A DNA stretch of 11,381 nt from Acidobacteriota bacterium (GTDB taxonomy: Bacteria; Acidobacteriota; Vicinamibacteria; Vicinamibacterales; SCN-69-37): contig JAKALV010000086.1 in the NCBI GenBank assembly GCA_021824055.1, forward strand, positions 1-11,381. Direction: 5' to 3'. Positions 7,655 through 11,381 of the stretch are shown here, in pieces (position 1 is the first letter of the stretch; each line of letters begins with the position of its first letter). Under the pieces are notes generated by a model. That model worked only from the letters and a program-made list of their open reading frames with translations, was not told the DNA's origin and did no database searches. The position numbers were made by a program, and so were the translations under genes.

Positions 7655-7664
7655 TTCCTCCTTT
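7655..7664 (-). promoter_or_regulatory. strong ribosome-binding site of pheA
   Basis: On the minus strand AAAGGAGGAA ends two bases before the GTG at 7652, with the GGAGG core five bases from it after the final AA and CT. It decides the GTG start over an ATG 29 codons upstream that would lie before the terminator. Confidence 0.85.
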
Positions 7665-7679
7665 GCGTGCTGGCCCAAC

Positions 7680-7712
7680 AAAAAAGCCCGCCACCTTTTC
7701 GGGTAGCGGGCT
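7680..7712 (-). terminator. rho-independent attenuator terminator of pheA
   Basis: Read on the minus strand, AGCCCGCTACC (7712-7702) pairs with GGTGGCGGGCT (7695-7685) over 11 base pairs with one G-T wobble, around the loop CGAAAA. Five more T bases follow (7684-7680). It stands about 28 bases upstream of the pheA start and downstream of the leader peptide, the position of an attenuator rather than the end of an upstream gene. Confidence 0.9.
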
Positions 7713-7771
7713 CGAAACGCCTGCGGCGGCGCGGTTCAAGTCACACGGCTACCCGCCCTCCCGTCGGAGGG
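7700..7771 (-). promoter_or_regulatory. antiterminator and 1:2 hairpin of the phe attenuator
   Basis: Two competing pairings surround the terminator. First, CCCTCC (7771-7766) pairs perfectly with GGAGGG (7761-7756) around a 4-base loop, just after the Phe codons of the leader. Second, CGGGTAGC (7755-7748), which includes the leader stop codon TAG, is an exact 8-base complement of GCTACCCG (7707-7700), the 5' arm of the terminator. A ribosome stalled at the Phe codons would mask the first arm and favour the second pairing, blocking the terminator. A ribosome reaching the stop codon would mask CGGGTAGC and allow termination. Confidence 0.82.
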
Positions 7772-7820
7772 TAACGAACGTGAACGTAAATCGACGGGAC
7801 ACCGTGACGGCACCGTGCAT
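7749..7820 (-). CDS. pheL: phenylalanine leader peptide of the pheA attenuator
   Basis: A 23-codon open frame gives MHGAVTVSRRFTFTFVTLRREGG, written here in two parts: MHGAVTVSRR then FTFTFVTLRREGG. Three Phe codons fall within five codons (7790-7776: TTT, ACG, TTC, ACG, TTC). The stop TAG lies inside the antiterminator arm. The peptide is too short for a function of its own; its role is to report charged tRNA-Phe supply by ribosome position, as for leader peptides of pheA in enterobacteria. A -10-like TATACT ends 10 bases before the ATG, so the leader is translated with almost no 5' untranslated region. No Shine-Dalgarno is seen. Confidence 0.82.
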   Translation of the reverse strand: MHGAVTVSRRFTFTFVTLRREGG

Positions 7821-7830
7821 GGATGACGCG

Positions 7831-7836
7831 AGTATA
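7831..7836 (-). promoter_or_regulatory. -10 element of the pheL-pheA transcript
   Basis: TATACT on the minus strand matches TATAAT at five of six positions and ends 10 bases before the leader-peptide ATG at 7820. No good -35 box lies at normal spacing. It is three bases from the oppositely directed -10 box of the binding-protein gene. Confidence 0.55.
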
Positions 7837-7839
7837 TCG

Positions 7840-7845
7840 TATGAT
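7840..7845 (+). promoter_or_regulatory. -10 element of the binding-protein gene, leaderless type
   Basis: TATGAT matches TATAAT at five of six positions and ends six bases before the ATG at 7852. That distance places the transcription start at the start codon. There is no Shine-Dalgarno, which supports a leaderless message. Confidence 0.55.
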
Positions 7846-7851
7846 CCCCAC

Positions 7852-8535
7852 ATGAAACGACTCGCAATCGTCGTCGCCGCTCTCGCCCTCACCGTCGCCG
7901 CGTGCGGCGGTTCTGCTCCCGAGGAAGCCGCGGCGCCGGTCAAGAAGACGCTGAGGTTCGCGCTGCTGCCGAAGTCGCTCGACATTCCCGTGTTCAACTA
8001 CGCCAACCTCGGCGCAGAGCGGGTGGCGAAGGAGCTCGGCGTTGAAGTGATCTATCGCGGGCCCGACACCGCCGATCCGACGTCGAAGCGCATCGCATTT
8101 TACGGCGTGGACGACTTCAAGGCCGGCCAGATCATGGGCGAGGAAGCCGGCAAGCTGCTCAACGGCAAGGGCACCGTGGCGTTTCTCACCAGCCTCGGCG
8201 CGAACAACCTGCAGCGGCGGCTCGACGGCGTGCAGGTCGGCGGCTGGCCGGTCTTCACGCAGCGCGCGCTCGATCCCGTGAATCCGGCGAAGACCAAGTT
8301 CATCTCATTCGACACGGTCGAAGCCGGCCCCGCGCTGCTCCGCTCCGGAAAGGTCCAGATCCTGCTCGGCCAGAAGTATTTCGGCTGGGGCTCGGAGTCG
8401 ATTCGCCTGCTCAACGACATCGTCCACGGCAAGATGCCGGCGACGCCGATCATCGACTCGGGCGTCGATGTCGTCACCGCGAAGAACCTCGACGAGTACC
8501 TGGCGCAGTTCAAGAAGATGGAGAGCGGCGGGTAG
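7852..8535 (+). CDS. sugar ABC transporter substrate-binding lipoprotein (RbsB type), internally shortened
   Basis: A periplasmic sugar-binding lipoprotein would deliver substrate to the permease encoded at 4651. The 227-residue product has a signal peptide with lipobox VAAC (Cys18), then family blocks FALLPKSLDIPVFNY (36-50), SKRIAFYGVDDFKAGQ (78-93), TSLGANNLQRRLDGV (113-127), VGGWPVF (129-135), FISFDT (150-155), GQKYFGWG (173-180) and DSGVDVV (202-208). The family usually has about 310-340 residues. Compared with remembered homologues, about 40 residues seem missing between Thr77 and Ser78 and about 45 between Gln128 and Val129, one from each lobe, both in frame. It may not bind sugar. The 3' end (8424-8532) is duplicated at 10089, and the stop codon is supplied by the inserted R-M unit. 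Confidence 0.8.
   Translation: MKRLAIVVAALALTVAACGGSAPEEAAAPVKKTLRFALLPKSLDIPVFNYANLGAERVAKELGVEVIYRGPDTADPTSKRIAFYGVDDFKAGQIMGEEAGKLLNGKGTVAFLTSLGANNLQRRLDGVQVGGWPVFTQRALDPVNPAKTKFISFDTVEAGPALLRSGKVQILLGQKYFGWGSESIRLLNDIVHGKMPATPIIDSGVDVVTAKNLDEYLAQFKKMESGG
8424..8532 (+). repeat. 109-bp direct repeat, left copy
   Basis: Runs from CCACGGCAAGATGCC to GAGAGCGGCGGG, covering the last 36 codons of the binding-protein gene. It matches 10089-10197 base for base except position 8448 (G) against 10113 (C), a silent change in a Pro codon. Sequences diverge abruptly at both ends. The copies flank the R-M unit. Confidence 0.95.
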
Positions 8536-8576
8536 AGCCTCCATTCGCGGGGGCGGCCAAGAATGCATTTTTGGGG

Positions 8577-8582
8577 AATAAT
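8577..8582 (+). promoter_or_regulatory. possible -10 element of the R-M operon
   Basis: AATAAT matches TATAAT at five positions and ends five bases before the GTG at 8588. No Shine-Dalgarno is clear apart from a G-run upstream. The short distance again suggests a leaderless or nearly leaderless message, and so weak nuclease translation. Confidence 0.35.
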
Positions 8583-8587
8583 GGGCC

Positions 8588-9118
8588 GTGCCTCATCCAC
8601 TCGAAGCGAAGTACGGTCTGACTTCGTCAGAGCTACTCGATGCGATTGACAGACGGTTCCGTCTGAAAGTTGCGCTCGAGGGTGCGGTGGCTGAAGTCCA
8701 TTTCGAACGCAAGCTGAAGGTCGGATCTCAGGAGGGATGGCTCCTGTCCTACGAAAGCCACGACATCGACGGGATGCACGACTTCACCGTGACAACGATG
8801 GCAGGCCAGCCAATTAGGGTCGAGGTCAAGACCATTAGAAACGGCTCGTCTCCGAGAGTCGAGATTCAGAAGACTCGGAATGCCAAGGGAGACCCAAGCA
8901 GCCGGTTCTACGCAGCCGATCAGTTCGACGTCATTGCCGTCTGCGTTGGACGGCGAACGGGAGATTGGAGCCAGTTCAGATACGCGCTGGCCAGGGATCT
9001 CCCTCGGCACGTGAGCTATCCAGGCAAGTTGAAGATCATGCACGAAATCCCGGATGACGACGCCTCGGCGCCTCGCTGGTTCTCCAAGTTTCAGGAGGTC
9101 ATCGATGAAGTCTTCTAA
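8588..9118 (+). CDS. putative type II restriction endonuclease, PD-(D/E)XK fold
   Basis: Expected to cut unmethylated DNA at the site protected by the methyltransferase encoded next. The 176-residue protein shows a PD-(D/E)XK-like core: acidic residues in HDIDGMHDFTV (Asp61, Asp65), then RVEVKT with Glu79 and Lys81 about 14 residues later, followed by EIQKTR (92-97) and a buried strand FDVIAVCV (113-120). I do not recognise a named enzyme; it does not look like R.PvuII even though its partner is PvuII-like. The GTG is the first possible start, since an in-frame TAA lies three codons upstream. It overlaps the methyltransferase gene by 14 bases. The call rests on the motif, the size and the partner gene. 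Confidence 0.7.
   Translation: MPHPLEAKYGLTSSELLDAIDRRFRLKVALEGAVAEVHFERKLKVGSQEGWLLSYESHDIDGMHDFTVTTMAGQPIRVEVKTIRNGSSPRVEIQKTRNAKGDPSSRFYAADQFDVIAVCVGRRTGDWSQFRYALARDLPRHVSYPGKLKIMHEIPDDDASAPRWFSKFQEVIDEVF
9093..9098 (+). promoter_or_regulatory. perfect ribosome-binding site of the methyltransferase gene
   Basis: AGGAGG lies six bases before the ATG at 9105, inside the end of the nuclease gene. It decides the start over an in-frame ATG at 9054. The nuclease gene lacks such a site, so the methyltransferase should be translated more strongly. Confidence 0.85.
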
Positions 9119-10034
9119 GAAGCCTGTCTACGCGACGAAGCTTGGAGCCATGTACTGCGGCGACAGCCTGTCTCTCCTGGCTGGGCTCGACGATGACTCG
9201 GTCGACTTGGTTATGACCAGTCCACCGTACGCTCTGCACTTCAAGAAGGAGTACGGTAACGCCGACCAAAAGGACTATTTGGCTTGGCTTCTGCCATTCG
9301 CTGAGCAGATCAAGAGGGTGATCAAATCCTCTGGCTCCTTCGTGCTAAATCTCGGTGGCGCTTGGCAGCAAGGCTCACCAACGCGGAGCCTCTATCACTT
9401 CCGAGTCGTCTTGGCATTGTGCGACGAGCTGGGCTTCTCTCTCGCTCAGGAGTTCTTCTGGTACAACCCCGCGAAGATGCCGGCCCCAGCTGAATGGGTG
9501 AATGTCCGTCGCATTCGCGTTAAGGACAGCGTGGAGTACATCTTCTGGTTCGTCAAAGACCCTTACGCGAAAGCCAATAATCGCCAAGTCTTACTAGAAT
9601 ACAGCGCTGACATGAAGCGGCTGATCACCAGAGGTGTGAAGGCCGCAATCCGTCCGAGCGGCCACGCAATCAAGACGTCTTTCGCTTCAGATCAAGGCGG
9701 GGCAATTCCGTCGAACTTGATTCAGTGCGGCAATAACGAGTCGAACAGTATCTATATCAGAGGCAGCAAGGCGACTGGCAACAAGGTACACCCCGCTCGC
9801 TTCCCAGCCGAACTGCCCAGGTTCTTCATCGAGTTCTTGACCGAGGCTGGCGATCTCGTCGTCGATCCATTTGGTGGGAGCAACACGACGGGTGCAGTGG
9901 CCGAGGAACTCGGTCGGCGATGGCTGACCTACGAGATCAAGCCCGAATACGCAGAAGCCAGCCGCTTACGGTTCGAGGGGGCAGCAGAGGCGATCGCTGT
10001 TGCGAATGGACAACCTCGGCTGGTCGGAACGTAG
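9105..10034 (+). CDS. DNA (cytosine-N4) methyltransferase, beta class, PvuII-like
   Basis: Modifies DNA to protect it from the nuclease encoded just upstream. The 309-residue protein has catalytic motif IV as TSPPY (38-42) near the N-terminus and the AdoMet-binding motif I as DPFGGSNTTG (254-263) near the C-terminus, the beta-class order. Further blocks, ALHFKKEYGN (43-52), EWVNVRRIRVKDSVE (130-144), HPARFPAELP (229-238) and IPSNL (201-205), closely resemble M.PvuII as I remember it, so cytosine-N4 methylation is likely. The recognition site cannot be read from the sequence; CAGCTG is only a candidate by family. Codon use and GC are lower than in the neighbours, a sign of transfer. No control (C) protein gene is present. 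Confidence 0.88.
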   Translation: MKSSKKPVYATKLGAMYCGDSLSLLAGLDDDSVDLVMTSPPYALHFKKEYGNADQKDYLAWLLPFAEQIKRVIKSSGSFVLNLGGAWQQGSPTRSLYHFRVVLALCDELGFSLAQEFFWYNPAKMPAPAEWVNVRRIRVKDSVEYIFWFVKDPYAKANNRQVLLEYSADMKRLITRGVKAAIRPSGHAIKTSFASDQGGAIPSNLIQCGNNESNSIYIRGSKATGNKVHPARFPAELPRFFIEFLTEAGDLVVDPFGGSNTTGAVAEELGRRWLTYEIKPEYAEASRLRFEGAAEAIAVANGQPRLVGT

Positions 10035-10088
10035 GCGGGGCAGGCTATCGCATCGCCAGCGCCCACGCGTGCGGGATTCCCTGAAGAA

Positions 10089-10197
10089 CCACGGCAAGAT
10101 GCCGGCGACGCCCATCATCGACTCGGGCGTCGATGTCGTCACCGCGAAGAACCTCGACGAGTACCTGGCGCAGTTCAAGAAGATGGAGAGCGGCGGG
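10089..10197 (+). repeat. 109-bp direct repeat, right copy
   Basis: Matches 8424-8532 with one mismatch (10113). To its left the sequence is R-M unit flank; to its right it continues AACTAA, an added Asn codon and stop that probably show the original end of the binding-protein gene. Confidence 0.95.
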
Positions 10198-10203
10198 AAC
10201 TAA
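10089..10203 (+). pseudogene. 3' fragment of the sugar-binding protein gene
   Basis: In the same frame as the parent gene it reads HGKMPATPIIDSGVDVV and on to KKMESGGN, then TAA. It has no start or N-terminal part. It is the second copy left by the R-M insertion and is not expected to make a functional protein. Confidence 0.85.
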
Positions 10204-10240
10204 CCCAGCCACCCGCTTCGTCTCTAACCTGTCCGGCGCG

Positions 10241-10246
10241 TATACT
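10241..10246 (+). promoter_or_regulatory. -10 element of the small-protein/nucleotidyltransferase pair
   Basis: TATACT matches TATAAT at five of six positions and ends seven bases before the ATG at 10254. No Shine-Dalgarno is present. This is again the leaderless arrangement. Confidence 0.5.
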
Positions 10247-10253
10247 TCCAATA

Positions 10254-10475
10254 ATGAAGAGCGTGGCCGATGAACTGCGCCGCGATCAGATCGCGGAACA
10301 GTCGAAAATGACCGCCGTCGAGCGCATGGAGTTGTCGCGCCGACTTGGCGAGCAGGCCGCCGTGGTCTATGCCGAGACGCATCGCGTCACGGTCGAAGAA
10401 GCCAAGCGCGCCCTTCAGCGCCGGCATCAGGCCGGGCGCCGTTATTCTGCCTGTCACACCAGCCTCTTGTCATGA
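10254..10475 (+). CDS. small charged protein, putative antitoxin of a nucleotidyltransferase pair
   Basis: The 73-residue product is rich in charged residues and Ala and is probably helical (MTAVERMELSRRLGEQ at 19-34, VEEAKRALQRRHQAGRR at 47-63). I do not recognise a named domain; no classical DNA-binding motif is clear. Similar small genes are found before nucleotidyltransferase genes in other high-GC bacteria, as far as I remember. Its stop overlaps the nucleotidyltransferase start as ATGA, so the two are translationally coupled, and it has its own -10 box seven bases upstream. An antitoxin role is inferred from gene order and size only. Confidence 0.6.
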   Translation: MKSVADELRRDQIAEQSKMTAVERMELSRRLGEQAAVVYAETHRVTVEEAKRALQRRHQAGRRYSACHTSLLS

Positions 10476-11008
10476 GCCTGCTGGACGATGTGGTCGCCAC
10501 GCTTCGCGCGGCGGACATTCCACACGCGCTGATCGGCGCAGCGGCCATGGCAGCGCACGGCGTCTCCCGCGCAACGGCTGACGTGGATCTGCTCGTCACG
10601 TCGCCGCAATCCCTGGTCGCAGCGACCTGGGCAGCCTTGGCCGCCACGAGTGACATCGACATCCGCCGTGGCAACGACGATGATCCGCTGGCTGGTGTGG
10701 CGCGCATCTCGCGCCGGGGCGATCTCGACGTGGACGTGGTGGTCGGCAAGCGCGGTTGGCAGCAAGGCTGCGTGAGCCGAGCGGCCCCCTCTCCTGCCGA
10801 CGGCATCCCTGTCGTCCGCGTGGAAGATCTTGTGCTCCTCAAGCTCTATGCCGGTGGCCCACAAGACGCGTGGGATATCCACCAGGTGCTCGGGCTCCCG
10901 GACGGCGCGCGCATTGTGGCCGCCGTCGGCGAACTCGTCGCCAGCCTGCCGGGCGACGCGCAGACGCTCTGGCAGCGGATCCTGAACGAACGGACTTCTG
11001 CCGAGTGA
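10472..11008 (+). CDS. nucleotidyltransferase-fold protein, putative toxin (AbiEii/DUF6036-like)
   Basis: The 178-residue protein has the minimal nucleotidyltransferase pattern: IGAAAMAAHG (21-30), then the catalytic acidic pair in SRATADVDLLV (Asp37, Asp39), and a later acidic strand DLDVDVVV (84-91). The C-terminal block VEDLVLLKLYAGGPQDAWDI (117-136) is typical of AbiEii/DUF6036-like proteins. Such enzymes can transfer nucleotides to RNA or protein, and some act as toxins in abortive-infection or toxin-antitoxin pairs. Coupling to the small gene upstream and its place beside an R-M unit fit a defence role, but a non-toxic nucleotidyltransferase is possible. Confidence 0.75.
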   Translation: MSLLDDVVATLRAADIPHALIGAAAMAAHGVSRATADVDLLVTSPQSLVAATWAALAATSDIDIRRGNDDDPLAGVARISRRGDLDVDVVVGKRGWQQGCVSRAAPSPADGIPVVRVEDLVLLKLYAGGPQDAWDIHQVLGLPDGARIVAAVGELVASLPGDAQTLWQRILNERTSAE

Positions 11009-11080
11009 GTGTTCTTCGTCAGGCTGTCGAGAGCGGTGACGGCGATGTCACTTCTTCACCTCCGGCATCAGCGTGACCTT

Positions 11081-11189
11081 CCGGTGCTGCTCGACATCGA
11101 GGCACATCGCGCTCTACGTCAACGACCTCAGCCTCGACGTCGGCGACGAGGGCCTGCGGGCGATCGAACGCCTGGTGGCCGGCGCCTGA
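11081..11189 (+). pseudogene. internally deleted mqnD remnant
   Basis: CCGGTGCTGCTCGACATCGA plus GG (11081-11102) is identical to 6276-6297 in mqnD, and 11103-11189 matches the mqnD end from 6873 on with several differences, reading HIALYVNDLSLDVGDEGLRA then IERLVAGA and TGA. About 575 bases of the gene are missing at the junction, and the two parts are in different frames. Homology may start slightly earlier (near 11070). It differs too much from the intact gene to be a recent copy, so it is an old paralogue or a remnant from another strain. Confidence 0.82.
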
Positions 11190-11201
11190 CGCGGCCCCCT
11201 G

Positions 11202-11207
11202 TACAAT
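11202..11207 (+). promoter_or_regulatory. -10 element of the YtxJ-like gene
   Basis: TACAAT matches TATAAT at five of six positions and ends nine bases before the ATG at 11217. A weak GGGAAG sits in between. It lies just after the mqnD remnant. Confidence 0.45.
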
Positions 11208-11216
11208 CAGGGAAGC

Positions 11217-11381
11217 ATGTCCCGGCCGTTTGTCTCCCTGAACACACTCGACGATTTCGATCACGCCCTCGCCTCGTCACAGAGCCAGCCGATCGTCCTG
11301 TTTAAGCACAGCCTGTCGTGCGGCACGAGCGCCATGGCGTACGAGGACATGGAGGGGTTGCTCGGGGATGACGGGGTGACC
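11217..11381 (+). CDS. YtxJ-like monothiol bacilliredoxin, 5' part
   Basis: Only the first 55 codons are inside the window. Residues 26-42 read IVLFKHSLSCGTSAMAY, the strand and active-site turn of the YtxJ (DUF2847) thioredoxin-fold family, with a single Cys35. In Firmicutes these proteins are proposed to remove bacillithiol from oxidised proteins; relatives occur in several other phyla. The ATG is supported by the TACAAT box upstream. The rest of the gene lies beyond the right edge. Confidence 0.82.
   Translation, partial: MSRPFVSLNTLDDFDHALASSQSQPIVLFKHSLSCGTSAMAYEDMEGLLGDDGVT

Larger units (their letters stand above)
8533..10088 (+). mobile_element. restriction-modification unit inserted with long target duplication
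   Basis: The 1,556 bases between the two 109-bp repeats carry only a nuclease gene, a methyltransferase gene and short flanks. There is no transposase or integrase and no terminal inverted repeat. The base composition of the two genes is clearly lower in GC than the neighbours. The copy to the left closes the binding-protein gene; the copy to the right is a stranded 3' end. Insertion with long target duplication has been described for R-M gene units in other bacteria. Homologous exchange between the repeats would delete the unit and restore one uninterrupted gene end. Confidence 0.75.

Noticed and set aside
7728..7760. GGTTCAAGTC resembles a tRNA T-loop
   Set aside because: The flanking bases do not form a T stem, and no acceptor or anticodon arm is present; the stretch belongs to the phe leader.
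8541..8571. Terminator after the binding-protein gene (CATTC...GAATG before a T run)
   Set aside because: The stem has only five pairs, a 14-base loop and a G-run after the T bases; too weak to call.
10064..10071. Palindrome CACGCGTG near the right end of the R-M unit
   Set aside because: Short, GC-rich and without a partner at the left end; expected by chance in this composition.
10000..10088. Coding start upstream of the binding-protein fragment
   Set aside because: The open frame in 10000-10088 overlaps the methyltransferase end and R-M flank and shows no likeness to a binding protein; it is open by chance.

Overview
The window is high-GC bacterial DNA with dense, mostly operonic genes. 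It carries two futalosine-pathway menaquinone genes (mqnB, mqnD), an RbsABC-type sugar importer, a bacilliredoxin-like YtxJ gene, short intergenic sequence repeats, and several genes whose -10 box sits 5-10 bases before the start codon (leaderless pattern). Together these suggest an Acidobacteriota-like organism, perhaps of the Vicinamibacteria type. That assignment is an inference from gene content and style; no marker gene in the window proves it.

Left part (1-5616): sugar import and oxidation. A secreted aldose 1-epimerase (minus strand) is divergent from an NADP-type aldehyde dehydrogenase of the 2,5-dioxovalerate (alpha-ketoglutarate semialdehyde) dehydrogenase type. A palindrome that fits the GntR/FadR operator consensus lies between them. 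After a 250-bp repeat block with inverted symmetry come the double ATPase and the permease of an RbsAC-type importer. The ATPase carries an in-frame Gly/Ser minisatellite as the linker between its two ABC domains. The set would fit import and mutarotation of a pentose or sugar acid and its oxidation to 2-oxoglutarate.

Middle (5617-8535): mqnB and mqnD follow the permease with no gap and even overlap. A prephenate dehydratase gene without the ACT regulatory domain runs convergently. Upstream of it is a complete transcription attenuator: a 23-codon leader peptide with three closely spaced Phe codons, a 1:2 hairpin, an antiterminator pairing that includes the leader stop codon, and a rho-independent terminator. 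Divergent from it, with the two -10 boxes three bases apart, is a lipoprotein sugar-binding protein gene that appears to lack two internal segments.

Right part (8424-11381): an accessory segment. A lower-GC two-gene restriction-modification unit (PD-(D/E)XK nuclease plus PvuII-like N4-cytosine methyltransferase) is inserted at the 3' end of the binding-protein gene and is flanked by a 109-bp direct duplication of that gene's end with one mismatch. Next come a small protein and a nucleotidyltransferase overlapping by four bases (putative toxin-antitoxin pair), an internally deleted mqnD remnant, and the 5' end of a YtxJ-like bacilliredoxin gene cut by the window edge. The main points of interest are the R-M insertion with a long target duplication, the phe attenuator, and the repeat-derived protein linker.
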